DNA of 64,000 nucleotides, taken from the NCBI RefSeq assembly GCF_011397635.1, contig NC_064754.1, forward strand, positions 29,120,543 to 29,184,542, read 5' to 3'. Under the pieces are notes generated by a model. It searched no databases. It saw only the letters and a program-made list of their open reading frames with translations, and was not told where the DNA came from. Shown piece by piece: positions 1 to 12,300 of the stretch (its first letter is position 1; every line of letters starts with the position of its first letter). Made by a program: the position numbers and the translations under genes. The DNA is from Epinephelus fuscoguttatus (lineage: Eukaryota; Chordata; Actinopteri; Perciformes; Serranidae).

Positions 1-483
1 TCAGTTTTATAGTGTCAAAAGTAAAAAAGTGGTCTATGGACTTTCATAAAACTGTTAAACAGAGATATTGGACACATGTTACTTCTGGTTAATATACACA
101 TATGAATTTGCTACATCTTGATATAAGATCTGAAAGTCTGTGATGAGTGATGGTAGCTGCTTAACATAATTTCATCAAACAGCTGGGTCAAATGTGAGCG
201 GAGGTTTTGGCACACTGATATAGGGACTATATTGTAACAGTAGCCCAACAGTTGTAGCTGTAATTGTATTTTGAGAGACTAAAAATACTTTGAAGGATTA
301 GAAACAATGTTTATATTGTTTTATTGTTCTTTTGAATGGTAAATGGAAAAGGAAATTAGACATTCCTACTGATTAATTGCTTAAAATTATATTAGATGTC
401 TTTGTTTTCTGGTCAAGGAAACTATAATATTTACAGTTTCCTTCTTTCTGGTTCTTTTTTTAAAAGAAGTATATGTAGAAATC
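1..483. other. Intronic sequence of the pld5-like gene, nothing recognised
   Basis: AT-rich sequence without a recognisable exon, repeat or RNA. It is taken as part of the intron upstream of the exon at 1547. Confidence 0.4.
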
Positions 484-1110
484 AATACATTCTCACTCCG
501 ACCTCGTAGCATATTGACATTTGGTCATGGACTTTCCACGTCCAGATACAACTTGCAAGGTACCCTGGGTACGTTGGTTGTTGACGTTCTGGGATGCTGT
601 GTTTAGTTATGCCTGTTACATGCATTGTCTTCATACCCATCCATTTTCACAAGAAGTTTACCGTTTACTAACAGTCTCTTTCAAAACAAGAGCACTAAGT
701 CGGTACAACACCGGGAATTAATGTTTATTTTCCTCCAGCAGCTAACGCACCTGGTTGGTTTTTTGCAACAAAAACAAGATTGGGTTTAGGCAACAAAAAC
801 ACGTGTTTGGGTTTAGGAAAAAAGAACAGGGTTTGGCTTAAGAATCTTACGGGACACAAACACCGCTCTCCTGGGTGAAAGTCTGTGTTTGTTGGACCAA
901 TCCACCACCTCTCCCACCTGCCCCAGTCAGACTTTGGCTGCCTTAACTTTGGTACTCGTCCCGCTGTGTTTCCCCCTGACGCTGCCGAGTGCAATTGAAT
1001 TAAAACGACAACCGTCCGTGTATCATGCCATCGTTAAAGGACAGCTTTTTTGTCAGTGTCTGACGCCGCAAGTCACTGCCCAAGCGCCAGATTTCGATGA
1101 CTTCGGAGTG
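484..1110. repeat. Teleost interspersed repeat, class unknown
   Basis: The stretch contains the motif GGTTTAGGCAACAAAAAC at about 784-801 and a diverged second copy, GGGTTTAGGAAAAAAGAAC, some 30 bases later. These, and the block around 500-560, resemble sequence I have seen repeated through perciform genomes. No terminal repeats could be fixed. The short reading frames inside have no recognisable protein similarity. Confidence 0.4.
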
Positions 1111-1546
1111 AGTTCAGGTTGTAGAAATTGTTTCTATTGGTTGCTTCAGTTTTTGTAAACATAGCATATTAACAGGTTGATAACCAACCTCATGATGGGG
1201 CTGGTTGGCACAAATGCACAAAATCACATAAATCACAAATAACTTAATTTTAGAAAACATTGGTGTACATCAAAACATGTTTATTTATAACTAAGGCCTT
1301 AAACTTTAATTTCCAGATGGTTAGAATATTCTAACATAAATTATCCCAGAGAAGTATTGCAGAGAAAAGCGGGCCAACCAACCCCGATCTCCCCTATCTA
1401 TGTTCCTGGGAGCTTTTCCATTCAAACATAATTTCTTGTGACAGGTACATCAGATCTTTCAGTATCTTAACTTAGAGAAATATCGTATGTGTTTCATTGC
1501 CTTTGAATTGTATAACAGTATCTAAATACAATGGCTGCGTCAACAG

Positions 1547-2650
1547 GTACTGGTCACCTATAGATGAGATGATCAGAGAGGCTGTTGTACTGAGAGGAGT
1601 CAGAGTGCGCCTGCTGATAAGCTTCTGGAAGAAGACTCACCCTCTCACCTTTAACTTTGTCACCTCCCTCCAGTCTCTCTGCATGCAGCTGCACAACTGC
1701 TCTTTGGAGGTGGTGCGTGAATTAACACAAGCTCCAAATATTTACTTTAGTATATGTACTTTAGTGTTTGCAATGAACTTCTGCACATAACTCGTGATTT
1801 ATTATGAAATGTCACACTGAAAATGGGTGTGGTATTTTTACATATTGATTTTTTTTTTTTTTTTAATTTTTGTAGAGGTTTTTTAGTCACAAAGAGCAAG
1901 GGGATGATATTCAACATGGGCTCAACCACAACAAGTACATGGTGACCGACAACGCTGTCTACATTGGTAGGCAATGTGCAACGTGTTTGCACCCCATTCA
2001 ATTTACATGTAATTTTTTGTCAGTTTTATTTGCATGTGCACATTTTCAAGATATTTCAGGACATCTTGATTTCATATTGAGTGCTGTATTGAAAACATTG
2101 CATAGAATTTTTCTTTAAAGAAATAGTGGTGTTTTGGGTAATACAGGATTATTATCTTTCTCGTCAAAACTCAAAAGATCAATGCCTCTCTTATTTTCCG
2201 AAATTTAAACTATCACATTAAAACGTTTTCTCACTCACACTCAAACACTGAGACAAACAGGCACTAAACTGTGTAGAGATTTGCACAGATTATGATGAAA
2301 AGCACAGTACTGGATCTCAATGTCATTTTTCTTTTAAGATAATACCTGTTACAGACATAATATCTGAGGTTTGCTGTTTGTCCACAGGTAACCATGACTG
2401 GGTCGGGAGTGACTTTGCCATCAATACAGGAGTTGGGCTGGTGATCAGGATGAAAGATAGTCTTAAAGACGGGGGAGTGACAATCCTGGAACACGTCAAG
2501 GCTGCTTTTGAGAGAGACTGGAGGTCACGTTATTCTAAGAGCCTGCAAGGAAACAAAGATCAACAGGGCAAATACAGACACCTGCAACAAGCAAAAATCC
2601 ACCTGGATTCCAAGGAGGAAAACGAGTGGAAAAACCCTTTATCTTTATAA
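1547..2650 (+). CDS. pld5: Phospholipase D family member, pld5-like, last three exons (5' part outside window)
   Basis: Three exons join in frame: 1547-1712, 1876-1966 and 2388-2650 (stop TAA 2648-2650), giving 172 C-terminal residues. The first begins YWSPIDEMIREAV, followed by RVRLLISFWKKTHPLTFNF. The second carries HNKYMVTD, which fits the second HxKx4D motif of the PLD superfamily, and the third begins GNHDWVGSDF. PLD3 and PLD4 normally have GTSNWS at that place. The DWVG form and the LTFNF segment are what I recall from PLD5, the member of the PLD3/4/5 group described as catalytically inactive. PLD3 and PLD4 are single-pass type II membrane proteins of the endolysosomal system; membrane topology cannot be checked here because the N-terminus lies upstream. 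No earlier exon is recognisable in bases 1-1546. The family is certain; the choice of PLD5 over PLD3/4 is probable. Confidence 0.8.
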
Positions 2651-4189
2651 GCACAGAATGTCTTTCTATAGCCTAATGCCTCTGAATACTCTAGATATTA
2701 CAGTATGCGAATGTGACTTAACCTAACTTTAATTACAGTCAGCAAAGACAATGTTGAGATAATAATCTGACTCATTACAGTTGCAAGTGACAGCGTCTCT
2801 AACTACTTAATCAAACGTTGACTGTTATATGAGCATGCTATGCTGCATGAATATTGAAAGCAATATTCAGACTCAAACTATATACTGGGACAAGCAATAT
2901 GCCGATTATAAAATCAATATGCTCTATATGAAACTTATTTAAATCCATAAACACATCTCATCAAACTCACCAAAACAAATCACATTTAGTATTTAAATAA
3001 CGATGCTCTATTTTTGTTGACAGTTTTCACTTGTATTTTATAAACTTTTTAATACATTTTTTGCCTAGTGTTTTGTGCTGTATTTTCTTCAGTAGTGATG
3101 AATTCAGTTTCTTGAATGCACAAGCTCATGCAGTAGTTTGACAGATGTGACGACAGCTGTTCATCATCTCATTGAAAATGTTCATCTGATCTTATTAAAA
3201 AGGACCTTTTTCCTATTTGTTGTTGTGTTTATTGCAGCATCACCTCTCTGGGAAGCTCAGAGTGGCCGAGATTTATACACAAATTAATTCCAGCAGAACA
3301 AGGTCAGGTGTTTCTCCACAGACAATACCAAGACTTTCTTGGCTGTGTTTCCCACTTTACAGAATTTAATTAGCACTGACTAATGCAGAGGTACCTCACC
3401 ATAGCTCATATTTTCCTTTTATCAGAGCCACTAACAAGCTGTAAGTTGGTTACCAGTGCGCGTCTTTTGAGGTCATGCAAATGCAGAGTGAAATAAGCAT
3501 AGAATGGAGACAGAAGGAGGCCTCAGGATTGGATTTAAATGAAGTCCTCCACAGTTTTGAAGTAATTAGAATAAAATAGATGCATGTATGCAAACAGGCA
3601 TATTTAATGAGGTCAGTGTGTTTTCTACAGTCCTCTGTAATTGCACCTACAACACATTTAAGATATTGCATTATTACAAAGCTAGAGTCACCTGTCGGTA
3701 AAACAGAGATACGCAAGTAAGTCCAGGAAATTACTCTGTTACACTAGAAATAGTCCAAAACATGCATTCAGTTTAATTTAAAGTTTGTCTGATACTTAAT
3801 CTGTGCTCTGTAATAAACTCAGGCAGACTGCATGAACCACATTTGGCCACTGGTGGGCAGACAAACTCAAACAAGTGTAGTGTGATGGCAAACTGTGGGC
3901 TTCACACTGCCAACACACACACACACAATTATCATCAGCCAAAGTCCAGTATTCTAATCAACACGTCAAATGTAATTGGACTTAATTATATGTCAAATAA
4001 CAGTGCAAACTATTGATTCATCTGTTAAAACAATTGGACTTTATAATCTTCTGCTTATTTGGCTGTTGCCTGAGGGAAAATATCTGTTGTCTGACATTTA
4101 TGAAGACTGAAAATTTGAAAATCTTATAGAATGAAAATTAAAATATGTTGTTATATTAAAATTTAAACTAAACAGACCAACTTTTGTAC
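2651..4189. other. Region downstream of pld5-like gene
   Basis: This holds the 3' untranslated region of the pld5-like gene and intergenic DNA. It is AT-rich, with a short CA tract near 3908-3926. No close AATAAA signal follows the stop codon; an AATAAA occurs only near 3812. No further gene is visible. Confidence 0.5.
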
Positions 4190-4560
4190 ACATTACACAC
4201 TTGGTGGTGATTAATGTAGCAATCTCGAGCGACAGCACCATCAAGAAAAAGGAACACAAGAAAAAATACTCGAAAAAATACCAAGGGCTGAAAGAGGAGT
4301 TAGAAAAGATGTGGGGAGTAAAAACAACAGTTGTGCCAGAGGTAATCGGAGCACTCAGGGCTGTGATCCCCAAACTGGGAGAGTGGCTCCAGCAGTTGAG
4401 GTGTCTGTGCAGAAGAGTGCAGTCCTAGGAACAGCTAAGATACTGCTCAGAACCTTCAAACTCCCAGAAAGACACACCACACACCCTTGCTTGAGGAATC
4501 TTGAGGAAGACCCATGGGGCCCATCCCATGTAACACCCATCTGTATAATGCAATACACTT
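4190..4560 (+). mobile_element. Fragment of a non-LTR retrotransposon (LINE) 3' coding end
   Basis: Translation gives KKYQGLKEELEKMWGVK, then VIGALRAVIPKLGEWLQQ, and, in another frame, VSVQKSAVLGTAKILLRTFK. These phrases recur at the C-terminal end of teleost reverse-transcriptase-type LINE polyproteins. The frame change within about 200 bases shows it is decayed. The clade cannot be assigned by eye. No reverse transcriptase core is present in the window. Confidence 0.6.
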
Positions 4561-4671
4561 AACTGAATTAATTTATTTTAACAATTGATCAAACTAATTT
4601 TGAAGGATTTATAGAGTAATTTATCTCTTAATATTATGTACATTACACTGTGAAGTCATGGTGCATTATTA

Positions 4672-5210
4672 CAGGTGGTGGACGAAGCATTCAGAACTTT
4701 TACTTGAATAAAAGAAGTAATATTACAGTGTAAAAATACTTTGTTACAAGTAAAAGTCCAGCATTCAAAATCTTAAAAGTACAAAAGTATTAGCATCAAA
4801 ATATATTTAAAGTACCAAAAGTAAAAGCACTCATGTAAAATGGCCCATTTTAGAATCATATATATTATATTATTAAATTGTAATTACTAATACAATTATG
4901 TTTGTCATGTTTTTCATGTTACAGCTGGTAAAGGAGGAGCTCATTTAAATTGCTCTATATACTGCTGGGTGGTTTAACCTTTAAGAATATATGATAACTA
5001 CTATATAACTATTTACAAGTATAGATTACTGATACAAAATATATATATATTTTTAAAAAATAATTAGTAACTAAATCTTTTAAATAAATGTAGTAAAGTA
5101 AAAGGTGTAATATTTACCTCTAAAATGTAGTTGCATGAAATTAAAGTACTCAATTAAAGTACAAGTACCTTAAAAATGTACTTATTACATTACTTGAGTA
5201 AATGCACAAG
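4672..5210. mobile_element. Non-autonomous DNA-transposon-like repeat (AAGTAAAAGTA family)
   Basis: The left end reads GGTGGACGAAGCATTCAGA, followed by many AAGTAAAAGT-type words. The right end reads ACATTACTTGAGTAAATGCA. This layout is that of an abundant teleost short element whose ends are inverted around a CAGTGGTGGAA-like terminus; here the termini are degraded. The body contains the usual phrase CAGCTGGTAAAGGAGGAGCT. The superfamily is uncertain. Confidence 0.55.
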
Positions 5211-5589
5211 GTCTTTACAGTATGTTTGGCTGCATCTATGAACATGTACAGATTCCAGTCTTTATCACAGGGTGGCGCCACAGCACCATCACAGGCTGCC
5301 ACCATTGTCAGCTAAAGTTTGGCATGATGAGTTTGGAGGTTTTGTGTTGAGGGGAAGAAGCCTGGTGAGATCCATGGGAGTCTGTCTCGAATTCAGTTCA
5401 ACCTTTTAGCCTAAATTCAGTTAATCATTTTAGTGGTAGGCCTACTTAAAGTTATTTTTGAGAAATTTGGCTCAACCTTAAACTATGTGAGCAAATTAAA
5501 ATGACTAATAGTTTAAAACATATTCAGAACTTTACAAAAAAGTTGCTGCACATTGTTAAATATCCTCTTGATCATGAACAAACTATCAT

Positions 5590-6310
5590 CTCAGTGCTGA
5601 AGTGGGTGTGTTAGCAGCAGAGTTGCTTTTGTTGCCGTGTGAAAGAGAAGCTGCTGCTGATGGGGAGGGGTGGGGGCGCCGTTGCCATGGTGACAGATTA
5701 AGGCAAAGATATTTCAGATAGCTCTATTTAGCACTTCTGCTGCAGTGGCTGCAAACTGTCCTGAGGGAGGGAGCGTTTCACGTTGTGCTGTCGACACTAC
5801 GAGGTTTTGTTTTGTTTTTTTTTTTTTTTAAAATAGGAATTAGGACATTTGGATAACCTGTCACTTTTGGTTGTTGGACATATTTTGAAATCAGTCATAC
5901 ATCAGAGCTAACTCTTTTGTGGGACGAGCAGGGAGGCTGGGAGGAGGAGGAGGAGGAGGAAAAGGAGGAGGAGGAGGAGGGGGGCTGACGGCAGATGCCT
6001 TTGCAGCAGAGGACCAGGGAGGATGTTAGTGTGTGTGTGTGTGGTGTTGCGGGACAAAATGCGGATAGGACTGTGCTTAAACTGTGTGGATGTAGCTGTT
6101 AGAGGAGTCTGTGAGTGAATACACCGACAGTCTGAACCGCAGTGCCGAGAGATACTCAACTAGTTAAAATAAGATGGATGGGACGATGAGGATGGTGCAC
6201 TTCAGCAACACTTCTTCACTTGTGAAGAAAATGTAGCTGCTGCCAGTCTCTGCCTGATTGAAACATCTGGGATATTCTGTTGAGATTTATCACCCACAAC
6301 CTTTGTAACC
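5590..6310 (+). promoter_or_regulatory. Likely promoter and 5' untranslated region of the ccdc88a-like gene
   Basis: GC-richer sequence with a GGAGGA purine run at about 5935-5983 precedes the start codon at 6311. No TATA box was fixed and the transcription start is unknown. If the leader reaches this far, it carries two short upstream reading frames: 6059-6118 (19 residues) and 6174-6236 (20 residues, start in the context AAGATGG). Confidence 0.4.
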
Positions 6311-9300
6311 ATGGAGAGTGGAGTTTTTCTGCCCTGTCTGGATCAGTTCATGCTGAGCCCACTTGTCACTTGGGTAAGTAATGCAGAAGGCTCTCTGATT
6401 TCCTGCCAGACACTGTGATGTCAACCTGTCATTCTGTATACTGTCCTCTATATAGGTGAAGACATTCGGGCCACATGATGGAGGCATGCACTTGGACTTC
6501 TCTGAATTACTGGATGGAGTCTTTCTGAATGACATAATGACACAAATGTAAGTCACCTCATGCTGCAGCTTTCTCACAGCTTGTCTTTCATTTGTCACAT
6601 TTCTAATCTAGGCTGTGAGCACTGTCCTGATGGATGTTCAGATTAGTGGCCTGTTTTTCGAAGATGTTGTCTGTCATGCTTGATTCAGCATCTGATAATG
6701 ACTTATTAACTTGAGTGCATCATTCGAATACTAGAAATCATCCTAATTAAGCCCACATCTTTTTTTAATAATTAGATATCTTCACCCCTCATCTATAGCA
6801 GCGACTGATACAGTATCAAGCGTCTGCTAATACACAAGCTCTAACAGTACTGGCTTTGTCCCTCTGCAGCAATAAAGAGGATCTTTGTAGTCTGCAGCGG
6901 TCTTTAAATGCAACTTCCTCATTGCTTACAGGTTAGGGTTTCTTAAGAAATGTTAGAATTAGCATGAAAGTTAGAGACACTGAAAGGAAAAAGACTGCAA
7001 ACGGCCCAAGACATGAGGGCCATCATAGATACTGTCAGGATGCTACTTACGAGATTATGATTTGGGTGCCTTATGTTCTGAGGGAATTACCCTCACCCTT
7101 GACAATTACTAACTGATGGTCCTCTGGCAGTTTGCAATGTGAGCTGACAGGTGGTGAGACGCTGTCTTTAGTCTTCACATTGGGATGAAATGACACTTAA
7201 GACACTGATGGTAGAACTGAAATTGAAGAGTTGCAAAGAAAGGGTAAAAAAACTGATGACCCAATGCACTTGTGGATAACGCTGTCTAGCCACCCCAAGT
7301 CTACAGTATCCATTCATCCCACTTATCCCCCAGGGTCACAATAACCAGCTCTAAATGCAAAACAATGCTGCGTCGAGGGGAGGGGAAGAGGCGGGATAAT
7401 CTCCTGGATTGGGAGACCCTCTGGGATTAGGGCCTTGTTGCTGGTGTTTAGTGGCACTGGGACACAGATGGGAGGGAGGGGGAGGCAGGGAAACAGGACA
7501 AACAGCACAGAGATGGAGAGCAGCATATCTCCGTCATCCAATCTGTCTGAATCTTTTTCCCAGTTCTAAAACAAATTGGAGCAATGTGCTTCAAATTTCA
7601 GTCCATTACTTTGCTAGCAACTGAGGGCGTTGGTTTTGTTTCAATATTGAGGGGACGCATATGAAACGGGGGCTTTGGGGTCCTTCAACAGAAAATTTTG
7701 AGCACCAAACACTTGATTTCTTGCATTCTGGTGAATTTTTATGCACCAGACTACTTTTTCTGCATTCATTTATGGTGTAAATGTCTAATTATGTCAAAGT
7801 GAAAGTCCTCTGCCAGTTTGACATTTATACTGTACTACAAGTGCACATGTTCTATGGCGAATGTGACCCCTGCATCCCCCTGAAATCTGCACCTAGCAAC
7901 TTTTCCTGGGTAGCAAATTGAAGTGTGACCTATATAACTGCATAAAGCTTCCTGAATGATAGCATTTCAGCCGTAATGTATGACAGCTCAGCCCCAGACT
8001 ACATTAGGCCCAAGCCAACAGCTCCCAAGAATCCAGCTAAAGGGTTTCCTTTGGGTGGAAAGTCCAATGCCACCCCCTTTGGCTCGAAAACAGTGTGGTT
8101 TGTTGGCTGAAAAGAATGACGTCACACAGGCTAAAGTTAGGAATGAATAGAGACCTCATACATGTTTTCACGGCGATGCCTGAGCCAAGACTTTTACCAG
8201 CTTGTAGCTTCCTCTCACTCCATTCCACTGACAGCCATTTGTTTGAGCGTGAATAGCAGAAATGTCAAGTAAAATGCCTTTATGTTGCACCCCGTCTGCA
8301 GAAATCCTTCGGCTACACCTCAGGGTGCAAACAAAGTGAGCAGGGATCCAAGTCAGAGGATCCAGAACCTGAACTTCCTTGTTCAGCAAATCAAGACGTA
8401 TTATCTGGTGAGTTTTGGATGTTCCCTCCCCTTGTTTTGCAGCCATATAATATGTTATATAATGTATCCATGCTGCAGGCTATTAAGCTTTCCATCTCTC
8501 CCTACATGGGATTATCATATCTAAACATTTGACTTTTTCAATTCTGCCTCAGTTTTGCATCATCCATCACGCACATTCCATCCCACACATGCGCAAAGCC
8601 AGATAGTTGGTCGCACTTGTGTCCCAGCAGATCAACTAGTTCTTAAGATGCATGCCCTAAATATCAGCCAAGCACACACATCTGTGTAATCAGCACAGCA
8701 GCAAGTTTAGAGCCACAGTAAAGCTGCAGTCAGAGCCACAAACAGACAGAGCTTTAGAGTGACACATAAAGTCACGGGATTCATTGGCAAACACCACTGA
8801 TGCTGAATCTTGGATTTGCTGTCTGTGTCAGAGTAATTAAGTATAATATGAGTTAAGCTTTCTTCTGTTAAGAGCACAAGAAAAGTAATTTCACTGAGAA
8901 CAGGACACGCTCTTGACATTAGCCCTGCAAAGGAATGATGGGGTTGTATATATATATTGGTACAGCAAGTTAATTGTATATCTAAAATCATCATATCTCA
9001 TCACTGTTTATACTGTAGTTAGTCTTGGTAAACTCAGAGTCTGATTACTTCTTACCCACTCTAATCACTCTCAACCCAGCTCTCCATCCAAGGACCTAAC
9101 AGGCAGGAAAAAAACATCAGCATTCATTTATGCCTGAGACAGACTGCAGCTTTTTATGTATTCCTCTGCTCATTAAAATAACCCCTGAACAAGTGCAATG
9201 CAGTAAAAGTAGATGTAGGGCAGCTCTTGCATCTTTGAACTGCTGTTGTGAAAACCACATCTATGCTGGTCTAATTTGGGTTGTTTTTATGTTGTAAGGT

Positions 9301-12300
9301 TAGCTGAAGGACTTGACTTCTCCACTGCTTGAAAAATAAGACAGAAAAGTCTCTAGAGTGATGCTAGCAGCTCTGCGAGGCCGGGCACAGCAGTGTGTTG
9401 AGCTAAATGCTACCATTTACATGCTCACAGTCTCAATGCTAACATGCTAAATTTTAATATTTACTATTTATTGTGAACATGGTAAATATTATACTTTATT
9501 TTTATTATACATCTAGCACTGAACACATCAGCTAAAGACCCAGACATACCAAACAAGCATTAAAGAACTAGTAGCAATGTAGGCCTAATGTTGCATCGCA
9601 TCACATCACATCGCCATGGCCAAAAAGATGCACATGAACACACCACAAAGACTACAGGCAAAGGCTAACTAGCATGTATGTTCCAGTTCTGAAAGGAAAT
9701 AACTCTCCACAGGAGCCATTAATGGTAGTCTGTTTTTGACATGTGTCATGTGAGCGGCTGTGGCTCATAGGTAGAGCGGGTCGTCCACCAATTGGAAGAT
9801 CAGCGGTTCGGTCCTCCAGCCTACATGTCGAAGCATCCTTGAGCAAGATACTGAACCCCAAATTGCTCCTGATGGTTGTTCCATTGGTGTGTTAAAAACT
9901 GAGTAGCAGGTGGCACCTTGTATGGTAGCCTCAGCCACCGGTGTGTGAATGTGTGTGTGAATGGCTGAATGTGACTCATAGTGTAAAAAGCGCTTTGAGT
10001 GGTCGGATGACTAGAAAGGTGCTATACAAGTGCAGGTCATTCAAAAAGGAAAGCCGACAGGACAGATTCAATGCCAACGGTGAAGGACACCGACAGAAGC
10101 CCACCAAAGGCCTGACTTCGACTGACAGTCATTCATCACCTTGGTGTGTCAGGTCCCTAAGACTGATTGGACTTTCATTAGTTTTGCAGGTCTTTTGGAT
10201 AATTTAAATGTTTTGACCTGATGGTGGTGCTACATGAGAAGTCAGGGGATCACCAAGGTGGTTACAATTCATTCTGAGGGGGACGTGATTGTCTATTAAA
10301 TTCCACAGCAGTTGTTGAGATATTTCAGTCAAACCCCCAAATGTCAACCGTTTGATGGCACAAGAGGAAATGTCAGGGACCACCAAAATCATTAGATTAC
10401 ATCGTCTGGGAACCATGAATGTTTGTACTAGATTTCATGGCAATCATCCAGTTGTTGTAAAGGCGTTTTACTAAGAAACAAAAAAGGCAGTTTAGTGGTG
10501 GCACTAGAGGAGAAGTCAGGGACCACCAAAGTCAGCATGATTCATCCTCTGGAGGTGACGAATGCACGAAATTGTACAACATTTTTTGACTTGGTTTCTA
10601 GTGACATTTAGGAAAAACTGGTATGTCTTACACAGTTATCAGGATGAACAAATAGATAGACAGTAAGATGCACTTTTTGATCTACTGCAAGGTCCTGTAT
10701 TCTTATTATATTTCTGTTTTCATCCTCTTCATTGTCCTCAAAACAAGCTTCTGTATCAAAGTTTTCTACTAACACTTAAAACTTTGAGACTTGCTCTCAG
10801 TTTTACACTCCGTAATCACACTGAGCGAGGAAAGGAGAGAAGGATGTGAGATTCATGGCCACTCAGTTGAACTTTCCTTAAAGGGTCACGGTGGCAGTCA
10901 CTGGAAAATGTGATTGTTGGTGCAGGGTGGACTAGATTACATCAAGGACTAAAAGTCAGTTGTAGCTTTCCTTGCATATGGGAATTAGTAATAGTTTCCT
11001 GAACTTTACAGGGTGGAGATTAGGAGCTATCAACAATTACTGCACACGCACCAGCACACATCCTGTACACACACACATGACTGCAAGCTACTTATAGCCT
11101 GATACAAGGCTGTACCAAACACTTTTGGTGGATCTCACCCCTGCACCAGGGAAACTGGCTCTGTCATCTACCCATTCAGGGTGCTCCTCCATTTGTTGGC
11201 TGTGTTTCTATACATGTGTTGAAGCAGCTGCTATGCGCTGTACATACATACGTCCCTGTCCATTCAAGCACTGTGGATAGACCGCAAGAAGTGTCCTTGT
11301 TTCAGTTTGGCCTAAAATGTTCCTATCTGCCTTTTTCCTCCACCCCATCTCCCTCGTTCCTCTCCGTTTCTCTCCTTTTCTTTTGCAGGATAATCTGAGA
11401 CAGTTAATCATGATTCCTTTGCCAAACGTGTTGCTGCTTGGCAGGACTCCTTACTGTGGTATGCTCTTTTATTCCTCGTCTCTCCTCTCTATTGGAGCTG
11501 CTAAGTCAGTATGTGGTTGGAAGCCTGATTAGTCTGTTTGCTGATACTCAATAAGCACTGCACTTATTTCCATTAAAGGAATACTTCACCCACAAAATGA
11601 TCATTTCCTGTTACGTTGCATGCGTTTTGAAAGTTTTGTTTTTCTTGTGTGCCTCCACAATGAACGAAGAATCCAAAAACAGGGAAAACCTTGATGAATT
11701 TAAGCAAATGGAAGCAGTGTATAACAACAGCAAAATTATATTAGAACATCTGTGCAAAGTGTCACACAGCTTTTGAAGAGGCGCATCTAGGCAAATGCAT
11801 GCGTTCAAACTCTGCCCAATGAAATGCATGAGTAGAGTTCAAGCACACGTTTTTCCCACGAGTGCTACTTATATGCAGACGTGTTTAAAAAGTAAGGTTT
11901 TAGTGAAAATACATGTTTTTGGGAAGTACTGAGCATAGGACTGAATAAATAAGACTTCGATTATACTGCATTAATTGTGTGAGAGTTTGTAAATGGATGT
12001 TTTAATATAGTTTTGTTGTCGTTAAATGCGGCCCCCATTTACTTCAATACATCAGGAATTTTCTCTGTTTTTTGGATTCTTCGTTCACCATGGAGGCATG
12101 CGAGAAAAACGTAGCTTTCTTCATAAATTCAAGGTAAAACAGGGAGAATAATTTATATAGAATGATCATTTTGTCGGTAGAGTATCCTTTAATTTACCTG
12201 AGATGTGGACATGCGTAATATAGACGTAGTGTCACTGCAAAACTGGTCAAATTGAAAGCTCTAAGAGAAAATGTCATTTAAGAAAATGATATATCCATCA

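Noticed and set aside
725-1158. Overlapping frames of about 89 residues on both strands
   Set aside because: They fall in a dispersed repeat and do not match PLD-family exons.
6871-6931. Exon-like stretch between CTGCAG and GGTTAGG, open in one frame ([16 protein letters not shown])
   Set aside because: Splicing exon 2 directly to 8302 gives the family sequence QINP-type junction and keeps frame to the end; this stretch matches nothing in girdin.
9761-9813. tRNA-like A and B boxes
   Set aside because: They belong to a SINE; no cloverleaf with a matching acceptor stem is visible, so no tRNA gene is called.
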